From Caldithrix sp. (GTDB lineage Bacteria; Zhuqueibacterota; Zhuqueibacteria; Oceanimicrobiales; Oceanimicrobiaceae), in contig SMXE01000023.1 in NCBI GenBank assembly GCA_004357015.1, positions 1-8,266 on the forward strand: DNA of 8,266 nucleotides, written 5' to 3'. Positions 1-6,279 of this stretch are shown one piece after another (the stretch's first letter is position 1; every line of letters begins with the position of its first letter). Below the pieces are notes generated by a model. It had not been told where the DNA came from, did no database searches, and saw only the letters and a program-made list of their open reading frames with translations. Position numbers and translations under genes: made by a program.

Positions 1-452
1 ACAGCAGGTGCGCCCAGTTTAATGGCCTCCGCGGCATCGGCCACCGCCGGCAAGACCTCGTAATCCACTTCCACCAATTCTGCGGCATCCTTTGCAATGT
101 AGCGATCCTCGGCGATGACGACTACCACACCATCGCCGACGTGCCGCACTTTGCCAACTGCCAGCGGCGGGTGCGGCGGCTCTTTCATGTCCTCACCGAT
201 GCCCCAGGCGTTGGGAACCGAGGCCACGCCATCATCCTGCATGTCTTTGCCGGTAAAAACAGCCACGACGCCAGGGTGCGCTCTTGCTTTATCGACGTTG
301 ATGGATCTTAATTTCGCGTGGGCGTGTGGGCTCCGCACAATGTGCGCGTACGTCATGTTTGGCAGGACGATATCATCTGTGTAACGTCCCTTTCCGGCGA
401 CGAAACGCTCATCTTCTTTTCGTTTGACTGAAACTCCAATGTATTTGGACAT
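1..452 (-). CDS. coxL: Molybdopterin-binding large subunit of a CO-dehydrogenase/xanthine-dehydrogenase-type hydroxylase (CoxL-like), N-terminal part, cut by the window edge
   Basis: Only the first 150 codons are present; the frame is open to base 1. The protein begins MSKYIGVSVKRKEDERFVAG and continues with GRYTDDI, YAHIVRSPHAHAKL, GVVAVFTGKD and DAAELVEVDYEVLPAV. These are the hallmark N-terminal blocks of the aldehyde oxidase/xanthine dehydrogenase a/b hammerhead domain that opens CoxL-type large subunits, usually about 750-800 residues long. The ATG at 452 is preceded by a strong Shine-Dalgarno (GAGGAG on the minus strand, about 463-468). The gene starts 27 bases after the stop of the small-subunit gene, so the two are almost certainly co-transcribed. 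Family knowledge says the large subunit binds Mo-MCD and carries the active site. The AYxCSFR loop that would identify a true CO dehydrogenase lies outside the window, so the substrate (CO, an N-heterocycle, an aldehyde or other) cannot be stated. Confidence 0.93.
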   Translation of the reverse strand, partial: MSKYIGVSVKRKEDERFVAGKGRYTDDIVLPNMTYAHIVRSPHAHAKLRSINVDKARAHPGVVAVFTGKDMQDDGVASVPNAWGIGEDMKEPPHPPLAVGKVRHVGDGVVVVIAEDRYIAKDAAELVEVDYEVLPAVADAAEAIKLGAPA

Positions 453-479
453 AATGCTTGCTCCTCAGAATTTCTCTGA

Positions 480-944
480 TTACATATCTTTGGCTGCCGT
501 CTGCACTGCTTTCACAATATTCTGATATCCGGTGCACCGGCAGTAATTGCCCTCAAGTGCGTGGCGTATCTCCTCTTCACTCGGGTTGGAATTGTTCCGA
601 AACAAGTCATGAGTAGACATGATGAAACCCGGCGTGCAGAAGCCGCACTGCAAACCATGCTCCTCTTTAAACGCTTTCTGGATCGGGTGCATGCCGCCAT
701 TCCCGGCCAGTCCTTCGATGGTTGTAATTTCGCTGCCATCGGCTTGCACAGCAAACATGGTGCAGGATTTCATTGCAACGCCATTTACAAGTACAGTGCA
801 TGCACCGCATTGGCTGGTGTCGCATCCCACATGCGTTCCTGTCAACCTGAACTCGTCGCGCAATAAATGTACGAGCAAGACGCGGGCATCAACATCCGCT
901 TCGTGGGCGGCGCCATTGACCGTGAGTTTAATGGTGTAAGCCAT
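480..944 (-). CDS. coxS: [2Fe-2S] small subunit of molybdenum hydroxylase (CoxS-like)
   Basis: The 154-residue product is a complete small subunit of normal family length. Residues 1-75 form a plant-ferredoxin-type domain with cysteines 41, 46, 49 and 61 ([15 protein letters not shown]). Residues 80-154 form the helical second domain with Cys100, Cys103, Cys135 and Cys137 (QCGFCTPGF and [11 protein letters not shown]). All eight ligands for two [2Fe-2S] clusters are therefore present. In this family the subunit passes electrons from the molybdenum site of the large subunit towards FAD or another acceptor. The ATG at 944 (MAYTIKL) is chosen because it follows AGGAGG at a 5-base spacing (minus strand, about 950-955) and matches the usual family N-terminus. 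An upstream in-frame start at 1013 would add a non-homologous 23-residue leader and is rejected. It sits between coxG and coxL on the same strand. Confidence 0.96.
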   Translation of the reverse strand: MAYTIKLTVNGAAHEADVDARVLLVHLLRDEFRLTGTHVGCDTSQCGACTVLVNGVAMKSCTMFAVQADGSEITTIEGLAGNGGMHPIQKAFKEEHGLQCGFCTPGFIMSTHDLFRNNSNPSEEEIRHALEGNYCRCTGYQNIVKAVQTAAKDM

Positions 945-1139
945 ACGTCCCTCCTGAATTGAATGGTGAGTAAAGTGGAAACCGGCGCGGCGCAGCCGCA
1001 AATGAAAGTGCAAACTAAAATCAATCGGGCGCCTGACCGAAGTGAAAAAGTATTGCGTGAAAGCATGTGTTCAGGCGAAGCTGTTCCCGGGTGCAAAAAA
1101 TTCAGGGAAGCAAAAACAAATATGGTTATGTGCTGCGCC
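945..1139 (-). other. coxG-coxS spacer with a short hairpin
   Basis: This 195-base gap is unusually long for two genes of one operon. No coding sequence or recognisable remnant of an FAD-binding CoxM gene is visible in it. It contains a GC-rich hairpin with GCGGC at 987-991, a 3-base loop and GCCGC at 995-999, with no T-run after it in either direction, so it is not a classical terminator. No convincing second promoter for coxS was found. Confidence 0.5.
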
Positions 1140-1589
1140 CTATTGGGCCGCGCGCTCTTCGACTTTCTTCTTCAGAGCCTTGAACCCCTGATTGAGTAGC
1201 ATTTTGGCCGCTGCATCAAGTAGGCGCTGTCCGATACGCGCGATGGTGCCGCCGATGGCAACGTTGCCAGCATATTTCAGGAGTGTGCCCGCTTCGCTCG
1301 GTTCAAGGGATACATTTACATCTGCCCGGACGAAGCCCCCTTTGCCTTCACCCTCAAGATGCATTCGGTAGCTATGCGGTGGATTCTTATCGTGGATGGA
1401 GAACTTTGTGGTGTATTGACTGGCGATGGCGCCTACCTTGGCCACGATGATTCCAACGAATTCGTCCTCACCGGTTTGCTTAATTTCCTTGCAGCCTGGC
1501 ATGACTTCCTTTAAGAATTCCGGATCCTGCAGCAGATCCCACAACACTTTGGAAGTGACGGAAACTTCGAAACTGCCTTCGATTTTCAC
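1140..1589 (-). CDS. coxG: CoxG-family SRPBCC protein associated with molybdenum hydroxylases
   Basis: The product has 149 residues and matches the CoxG ('CO dehydrogenase subunit G') branch of the START/SRPBCC fold. It opens with MKIEGSFEVS, followed by LWDLLQDPEFLKEVMPGC, DEFVGIIVAKVG, DKNPPHSYRMHLEGEG, then a C-terminal helix with IARIGQRLLDAAAKML. Characterised relatives are about 150-200 residues; longer ones carry a C-terminal membrane tail, which is absent here. CoxG is reported to help anchor the enzyme to the membrane or shuttle quinone-like lipids, but the role of this copy is inferred from the family. The start is GTG at 1589, supported by AGGAG six bases upstream (minus strand, 1596-1600); no ATG fits. 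A good promoter lies about 60 bases upstream, so coxG appears to be the first intact gene of the coxG-coxS-coxL unit. Confidence 0.92.
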   Translation of the reverse strand: MKIEGSFEVSVTSKVLWDLLQDPEFLKEVMPGCKEIKQTGEDEFVGIIVAKVGAIASQYTTKFSIHDKNPPHSYRMHLEGEGKGGFVRADVNVSLEPSEAGTLLKYAGNVAIGGTIARIGQRLLDAAAKMLLNQGFKALKKKVEERAAQ

Positions 1590-1649
1590 AAGAAGCTCCT
1601 AGAGTTGGATCCAATGGATGAATTGAAATCGGGTAACAGAAGTGTAAAA

Positions 1650-1678
1650 ACATTAAAGAAATATGAAAAGAATGTCAA
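1650..1678 (-). promoter_or_regulatory. Sigma70-type promoter for coxG-coxS-coxL
   Basis: On the minus strand a perfect -35 box TTGACA (1673-1678) is followed, after exactly 17 bases, by TAATGT (1650-1655). The latter matches the -10 consensus at its first, second and last positions. The expected transcription start is near 1643, giving a leader of about 55 bases to the GTG of coxG. The promoter lies between the end of the decayed cytidylyltransferase and coxG, so the cox genes can be expressed independently of that pseudogene. The organism's own promoter consensus is not known, which limits confidence. Confidence 0.6.
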
Positions 1679-1706
1679 GTAGTTTTTCACTGTTTGAAGA
1701 ACAAAT

Positions 1707-2040
1707 TTATTGCAACCTTTCAAAATCAGTTGGGGTATCCACGTCGACGCTTCGTCAGCAGCGATGTCTATGGCCGCAATGTTTTCGGAGAAGCGTTGCA
1801 GCAGTGAACGTGCACCGGTGTCTTTTTGCAGTTGCTGCAGATCCGGAAAAAACGCACATGAAACAGAACCGGATTTCCTATGACACCGCCATAACGAGCA
1901 GCAACGATTTTCTTTTTGCCTTCCCAGAATATTTCCACGAAACGATTCAGGGTCTCGGGTGTGAGATTCGGTTGATCATCGAGTAACACGAGAACTCCGT
2001 CTGCACGGTCGGCAACAGCAGCGACGCCGTTCTTTCTGGT
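1707..2040 (-). pseudogene. Decayed molybdenum cofactor cytidylyltransferase (MobA/MocA-like NTP transferase), C-terminal half
   Basis: Reading the minus strand from 2040, one frame gives GVAAVADRADGVLVLLDDQP, then LTPETLNRFVEIFWEGKK, IVAARYGGVIGNPVLF. This is the D-Q-P core and following region of MobA-like (MocA/CoxI-type) cytidylyltransferases, which make the Mo-MCD cofactor of CoxL-type enzymes. At the A6 run at 1847-1852 the homology jumps frame and continues FFPDLQQLQKDTGARSLLQ, RFSENIAAIDIAADEA. Near 1748-1750 it jumps again and finishes VDVDTPTDFERLQ with TAA at 1707-1709. Both shifts look like loss of one base. An in-frame TAA at 2041-2043 sits directly before the recognisable part, and the N-terminal nucleotide-binding motif (LAAGxSxRMG) is not found upstream. 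The gene is therefore truncated as well as frameshifted. It points the same way as the cox genes, a normal neighbour arrangement for this maturation factor. Homopolymer sequencing error could explain the first shift but not the missing N-terminus. Confidence 0.85.
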
Positions 2041-2043
2041 TTA

Positions 2044-2102
2044 CCTAGTCGGCATGTTGCACGCGGCAAAATTATCCCACAGGGGACAAAATTGCCTAGT
2101 CG
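2044..2102. repeat. Short direct repeats CCTAGTCG flanking an imperfect hairpin at the pseudogene breakpoint
   Basis: CCTAGTCG occurs at 2044-2051 and again at 2095-2102. In each copy it is preceded by TT and one variable base. The 43 bases between contain an imperfect inverted repeat, 2065-2096, with outer arms GGCAA/TTGCC and inner arms TCCC/GGGA around a short loop. The left copy lies right beside the in-frame stop where the recognisable cytidylyltransferase ends. This could be the footprint of a small insertion with target duplication, or chance. Confidence 0.4.
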
Positions 2103-2150
2103 TTGAGAAATAGAACGACTCGAAATGGGTTAACAGCAACATAATTTCTA

Positions 2151-2257
2151 AATAAACTGTCACACTTGTTAAATGGCAAAATTACAATTTTTGATATATC
2201 CTCTGTCAGCAAACAACTTAAGGCATTAATTTTATTATGCAAGAGTTACAGTTTATT
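2151..2257. repeat. Inverted repeat, 18-base arms with 16 matches
   Basis: The left arm AATAAACTGTCACACTTG at 2151-2168 matches the reverse complement of 2240-2257 (AATAAACTGTAACTCTTG) at 16 of 18 positions, including 10 consecutive bases. The arms are separated by 71 bases. This is compatible with a paired operator, the ends of a tiny non-autonomous element, or a long RNA hairpin in a leader. No clear target-site duplication flanks it and no transposase is nearby. Confidence 0.6.
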
Positions 2258-2317
2258 CGGCCCTGCCCCTGTGGCATATCACTTGCGTGGCGGTGAATCG
2301 ATAGAGCTCATAATATC

Positions 2318-4504
2318 ATGACCACAATCTGTTGGTCACCCTGTCAAAACATAATGTGGTTTTGCATCATGCATGACATCTTTGGTTTCAGACTTCATAC
2401 TGTTTTGCTATTTTCCATCACAATCTACGCGCCAGCATTCTCCCAAGATTTTCGCTGGGCACAATCAAATGGGCCTTATGGTGGCAACATCTCAGCGATC
2501 GCAATTACCAGTGAGGGCCACATTTTTTCGGGGTCAACTGTCGGTGTCTTCGTGTCTCACGACAATGGTGGGCACTGGCAGCCGGCAAGCGATGGTCTAC
2601 CTTTCAGGCAGGTAACGAGTCTGGCAATTAATTCGGCCGGAGTTATCTTTGCAGGAACGTTTGGCTCGGGTGTCTTTCGCTCGATTGACAACGGTCAAAC
2701 CTGGGACCGAGTCAACAGCGGCCTAACCGAAAGCAATATTCTGTCACTCACCATAGACAGCCAGGGAGTCCTCTTTGCCGGCACGCAGTTCGGGGGCGTC
2801 TTCCGGTCAAATTCAGGGGGTGAAAGCTGGATACCCGTCAACCATGGACTCAATAGCAGCTACATTCAGGCGCTGGTTACTTCACCGAATGATGACGTGA
2901 TTGCGGGTACAATTGCTGGCGGGGTCTTCCGCACCACAAATCGCGGCGAAGAATGGATCCAGCTCACCCAGCTCGGAAGCTATTCTATCCGCGCGCTTGC
3001 AACCAGCGGCGACCTCACTATCTACGCGAGTACATTTGGCGCCGGCATATTCCGCTCCGATGACGACGGCGATACCTGGAACCCCGCGAACACCGGTCTC
3101 ACCAGTCTGGCCGTTCACGCACTGACAGTTGCTGCTGGCGGAGAAATACTTGCCGGCACAGCAGGCGGAGTTTTCCGCTCGGCGAATCAAGGCCGGGACT
3201 GGACTGAAACGAACGACGGTCTCAAGGCGACGAACATCTTTGCTATCGTGGTCAATTCAAGCCAGGACATTTTTGCCGGTGGGCAGACCGGCGGAATATT
3301 TCGAAGCAATTTGGCGAACTCGGGATGGTTAGCGAGAAACGTCGGCCTGACCAACACTGATATCCTTGATCTTGCCACTGGCCCGAGCGGCGATATTTTT
3401 TCGGCATCATTTGTTGGTGGCGTCTTCAGGTCTTCAGATGACGGCGTCACTTGGGAGGAAGCAAACAATGGTCTAAGCAACCAGCGCGCACTTTCCCTGG
3501 CCGCCGGGTTAACGGGAGAGATGTTCGTCAGCACCAACGACGGCGTATTCCGCTCGAACAACAATGGTCATCAATGGATCTCGATTGACGAAGGTCTACC
3601 CACAAGTACCGTTGGAGACTTGGCAGTCGATAACCAGGGCAACCTGCTGGCCGGAACGTTTGGTAGCGGTATTTTTCTCTCCAGCAACAAAGGCGAGACC
3701 TGGTCAAGAATAAACGCAGGTCTAACCAATTTTTTTGTGACAACCCTGGCAGCAAGTCCTGGTGGAGACCTCTATGCAGGTACGTTGAAAGGCGTGTTTC
3801 GATCCAATGATCACGGCCTGCAGTGGACGCAAATCAATCAGGGCTTGACGAACCTCAGCATCAATGCCTTCGCCTTTACGTCGGGCGGTGGCGTTTTTGT
3901 GGGTACAAACGGCGGCGGCGTCTTTCGACTGTCCGGCAGCAATGATAGCTGGCAATCCGTCAACTCCGGTCTCAATAATTTATTTGTGATGGCGCTGGCC
4001 AGCAACGGCATGGACTTGCTGCTCGCCGGCACCAATGGCGGTGGCGTGTTCTTTTCGGCCGATGGCCAGAGCTGGCAGCCAGTGAACGATGGTCTAACAA
4101 ATAATCGAATTTTTTCCCTCACGATCCACCCACGTGGCCATACGTTTGCAGGCACCAACGGCAGTGGCGTGTTTGCGAGTTTCGGAGGCATCACGACAAC
4201 CGTGCCCTTGCCCGCGCTCATTCCCGAAGGCTTTTCCTTGGAGCAAAACTTCCCTAACCCGTTCAACCCCGATACCGGGATCCCTTTTCGTCTCCCCCAA
4301 AAGCACCATGTGAAGCTGACCATTTTCAACCTGTTAGGTGAGAAAGTTCGTACCCTCATCGATGGTGACTATCCGGCAGGCAATCATGAGGTTCGCTGGG
4401 ATGGCAAAGACGATTCCGACAACCCGACGCCCACGGGTTTGTATGTTTACCGAATCAGAGCCGGAGAATACAGTCAAGCCAGAAAAATGAGCCTGGTAAG
4501 ATAG
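2318..4504 (+). CDS. Secreted 14-bladed BNR/Ycf48-like beta-propeller protein with type IX secretion C-terminal domain
   Basis: The 728-residue reading frame has three parts. A signal peptide (hydrophobic TVLLFSITIYAPAFS, probable cleavage before Gln43) comes first. Then 14 repeats of 41-42 residues follow, each with a W-x5-GL strand, a loop, LFAGT-like and G-[VI]-F-[RS]-S elements (GVF/GIF at residues 76, 118, 160, 202, 243, 284, 326, 368, 409, 451, 492, 534, 576, 617). Residues 638-728 form a C-terminal domain with SLEQNFPNPFNP, LGEKVRTL, GLYVYR and a basic end, KMSLVR. That domain is the FlgD-Ig-like/type A sorting domain that FCB bacteria use to send proteins through the type IX system to the cell surface. 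The repeats resemble BNR/sialidase-like or Ycf48-like propellers, usually structural or binding modules; no catalytic residues are evident. The start is uncertain: ATG 2318 is the longest, but ATG 2369 (Met18) gives a more usual 25-residue signal peptide. Neither has a clear ribosome binding site. No functional partner is visible next to it. Confidence 0.88.
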   Translation: MTTICWSPCQNIMWFCIMHDIFGFRLHTVLLFSITIYAPAFSQDFRWAQSNGPYGGNISAIAITSEGHIFSGSTVGVFVSHDNGGHWQPASDGLPFRQVTSLAINSAGVIFAGTFGSGVFRSIDNGQTWDRVNSGLTESNILSLTIDSQGVLFAGTQFGGVFRSNSGGESWIPVNHGLNSSYIQALVTSPNDDVIAGTIAGGVFRTTNRGEEWIQLTQLGSYSIRALATSGDLTIYASTFGAGIFRSDDDGDTWNPANTGLTSLAVHALTVAAGGEILAGTAGGVFRSANQGRDWTETNDGLKATNIFAIVVNSSQDIFAGGQTGGIFRSNLANSGWLARNVGLTNTDILDLATGPSGDIFSASFVGGVFRSSDDGVTWEEANNGLSNQRALSLAAGLTGEMFVSTNDGVFRSNNNGHQWISIDEGLPTSTVGDLAVDNQGNLLAGTFGSGIFLSSNKGETWSRINAGLTNFFVTTLAASPGGDLYAGTLKGVFRSNDHGLQWTQINQGLTNLSINAFAFTSGGGVFVGTNGGGVFRLSGSNDSWQSVNSGLNNLFVMALASNGMDLLLAGTNGGGVFFSADGQSWQPVNDGLTNNRIFSLTIHPRGHTFAGTNGSGVFASFGGITTTVPLPALIPEGFSLEQNFPNPFNPDTGIPFRLPQKHHVKLTIFNLLGEKVRTLIDGDYPAGNHEVRWDGKDDSDNPTPTGLYVYRIRAGEYSQARKMSLVR
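2456..4180 (+). repeat. Fourteen tandem coding repeats of about 125 bases
   Basis: The propeller region consists of 14 units with spacings of only 41 or 42 codons between successive GVF/GIF motifs. The repeats are strong at protein level and moderate at DNA level, so they diverged long ago rather than expanding recently. The first unit starts with its W strand at residue 47 and the last unit ends after GVFAS at 617-621. This phase gives 14 W strands and 14 GVF strands with no half unit left over. Confidence 0.85.
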
Positions 4505-4520
4505 CACAACCCCACGTTCA

Positions 4521-4565
4521 GTTTCAATTCCTTTGCAAGTAGTCGGCTGCCATCCCGGAAGCCGA
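4521..4565. repeat. Lone CRISPR-repeat-like sequence followed by a stem-loop
   Basis: GTTTCAATTCCTTTGCAAG (4521-4539) begins with the GTTTCAATTCCT string that opens many type I/III CRISPR repeats. Only one copy exists here and no spacers follow, so it is not an array. Directly after it is a hairpin with TCGGCT at 4543-4548 and AGCCGA at 4560-4565, with a further CC/GG pairing inside the loop. No T-run follows within 20 bases, so a Rho-independent terminator for the propeller gene is not supported. A dispersed intergenic repeat is a reasonable alternative. The 140-base gap 4505-4644 holds nothing else recognisable. Confidence 0.4.
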
Positions 4566-4644
4566 TGAATGACTGGATTTCGCTCCTGGTTTTTCTTAGA
4601 TTGGCGGAGGCACCCTGTCTCGTAACCAATCGAAGGAAAAGCCC

Positions 4645-6279
4645 TTGGCGCTCAGAAATAGACACAAATCGATCTTCATTCTAGTGGTTTTCTGGCTCTT
4701 TGTCACCGCCTTCAACTTGACCAAAGCCTACCACATCGACGACACGGCTCACCTTGAGACTGCGCGAGCCATCCAAAACGACCCACTACACCCGATGTCC
4801 CAAACGGTCAACTGGATTGACACGGCAGAGCCCATTCACAAGCTGAATCAACCGCATCTGTTCTTCTATCTGATCGCGTTAGTCGTCTTTCTGTTTGGAG
4901 AAAGTGAAGTGATACTGCATTTGTTGCTGGCCATATTCAGCCTGCTGGCGATCGTCTTTTTCTTTTTAATCGCGCGAGCACAATCAAAGTCAAACGCACT
5001 CTACCTCACAGCGCTCTTTTGTATGGCGCCGGCTTTCATTCCATCTCAGAATTTGATGGTGGATGTGCCCCTCCTCGCCATTTGGTTGGTATTCTTCTGG
5101 TCGCTTCTCATATACGTTCAGCGTTCCGATAAGGGTTATGTGGTAGCGGCGATGGCGGCATCGTGCGCACTTCTCATCAAATACTCAAGTCTGGTTCTTC
5201 TACCCATACTGGTTTTAGAAATCGCGCTCAGAAAAAAGTGGAAGATGCTCTGGACTCTGACAGTGCCGCTTCTGACCCTCGCCGTCTGGTCACTTTTCAA
5301 CTACCTGGACTATGGTGACGTGCATTTGTTGTCACGTGAACCTGTGGCTTACAGCGCCGGCAGGCTGTTTATCAGGCTGGTTGGCTGGGCAATTTGCCTT
5401 GGTGCGATCACACCATTCGCGCCGCTTCTTGCAACAACTCTCTGGCAACAAAAGGGGGGTCGAAACTTCCTGCTCACAAGTCTCGCGGTCGCCGCCGTGG
5501 TTTGCGGGCTCGGGCTGCACCTGGCCGACGAACCGCTCAATTACAGCCTGCTTCGGGCAGTATTTCTCGCAAATGCGCTGTTCCTTCTCGGCATGCTCGC
5601 GGCCCATGCTCTCAAAGTCTACCGGTCGCGCGCGCATTGCGTTGAAAGCACACGGGATTTGCTATTGTTTGCCTGGCTTGTCGGTGCGCTTCTTTTCATT
5701 ATTTTATTTGCGCCGGCGATTGCCGTGCGCCATGTTCTGCTTATAATTCCGCCAACCCTTCTGCTTTTGGGGAAGTCACTGGCCAGCATTAGCAAACGGA
5801 CGCTGATTCTCACCGTCGTCCTCAATACTGCTTTTGCAATTCTGTTTGGTGTTTCAGATTACGTTTATGCTGACGTTTACCGTCACTATGCCAAGGGAAT
5901 AAAGGCCAAGTACGCCAAGGCCAACGCTATCTGGTTTACAGGCCACTGGGGTTGGAAATGGTATGCGCAGCAATCCGGGATGAAAGAATACGATTATTTG
6001 CAAACGAATCTCGAGGACGGTGATCTCCTGGTTGCGCCAGATATGGTGGACAAGCAGAAGATCAAAACCGAGGATTTTGAACGCCTGCAAAAGATCGATG
6101 AAATTGTCGTGGCCGGTACCGCCGCGACGTTCTCTCGCGTGGGACCGATGGGCGGATTTTACGCGTCCTCCATCAGAAGATTGCCCTGGATATTGTCGTG
6201 GGAACCGGTGGAAAAGTTCATCATTTACCGGTATGAAACTTTGGGTGCTTCACAAAAAACTCCCACATGGCATCGGTAG
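4645..6279 (+). CDS. Multi-pass membrane glycosyltransferase, GT39/ArnT (PMT-2) superfamily
   Basis: The 544-residue protein has many membrane segments (about 10-28, 72-86, 92-110, 118-132, 140-158, 164-195, 200-218, 242-266, 276-292, 302-322, 338-360, 363-382, 386-404) and then a soluble tail of about 140 residues. After the first segment comes YHIDDTAHLETARAI with Asp32-Asp33, the position of the catalytic acidic pair in GT-C enzymes such as ArnT and PMT. QPHLFFYLIALVVFLFGES and MVDVPLLAIW are the following conserved blocks, and RHVLLIIPP fits the late-membrane motif. Such enzymes move a sugar from a polyprenyl-phosphate donor to a lipid or protein on the outer face of the inner membrane; donor and acceptor here are unknown. 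The start is TTG at 4645, chosen because GAAGGA (4632-4637) lies seven bases upstream. The last 59 bases overlap the opposing esterase gene. It may be monocistronic. Confidence 0.85.
   Translation: MALRNRHKSIFILVVFWLFVTAFNLTKAYHIDDTAHLETARAIQNDPLHPMSQTVNWIDTAEPIHKLNQPHLFFYLIALVVFLFGESEVILHLLLAIFSLLAIVFFFLIARAQSKSNALYLTALFCMAPAFIPSQNLMVDVPLLAIWLVFFWSLLIYVQRSDKGYVVAAMAASCALLIKYSSLVLLPILVLEIALRKKWKMLWTLTVPLLTLAVWSLFNYLDYGDVHLLSREPVAYSAGRLFIRLVGWAICLGAITPFAPLLATTLWQQKGGRNFLLTSLAVAAVVCGLGLHLADEPLNYSLLRAVFLANALFLLGMLAAHALKVYRSRAHCVESTRDLLLFAWLVGALLFIILFAPAIAVRHVLLIIPPTLLLLGKSLASISKRTLILTVVLNTAFAILFGVSDYVYADVYRHYAKGIKAKYAKANAIWFTGHWGWKWYAQQSGMKEYDYLQTNLEDGDLLVAPDMVDKQKIKTEDFERLQKIDEIVVAGTAATFSRVGPMGGFYASSIRRLPWILSWEPVEKFIIYRYETLGASQKTPTWHR

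Larger units (their letters stand above)
2041..2317. other. AT-rich gene-free region
   Basis: No coding sequence is recognisable here on either strand. The base composition is clearly more AT-rich than the flanking genes. It contains two repeat structures listed separately, a 10-base direct repeat GGCAAAATTA at 2065-2074 and 2175-2184, and a small palindrome AAAATT-AC-AATTTT at about 2178-2191. TG-A-TATATC at 2192-2200 resembles an extended -10 element for the plus-strand gene starting at 2318, but it has no matching -35 box. This is only a weak promoter candidate. Confidence 0.4.

Noticed and set aside
115..384. Plus-strand open frame of 89 codons
   Set aside because: It is antisense to the start of coxL, which has strong conserved motifs and a good ribosome binding site.
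1663..1986. Plus-strand open frame of about 107 codons
   Set aside because: It is antisense to the cytidylyltransferase remnant, which has recognisable homology on the minus strand.
3838..4359. Minus-strand open frame of about 173 codons, plus several others inside 2880-4360
   Set aside because: They are antisense shadows of the repetitive propeller gene, and their own repetition (TPPPLVPA-like) simply mirrors the blade repeats.
4521..4542. CRISPR array
   Set aside because: Only one repeat-like unit is present, with no second copy or spacers and no cas genes in the window.
4543..4565. Rho-independent terminator after the propeller gene
   Set aside because: The hairpin is weak and has no T-run immediately after it; the nearest run of T lies about 25 bases away.
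4474..4665. Minus-strand open frame of 63 codons spanning the 4505-4644 gap
   Set aside because: It overlaps both flanking genes, has no ribosome binding site or recognisable domain, and is better explained by the repeat and stem-loop sequence there.
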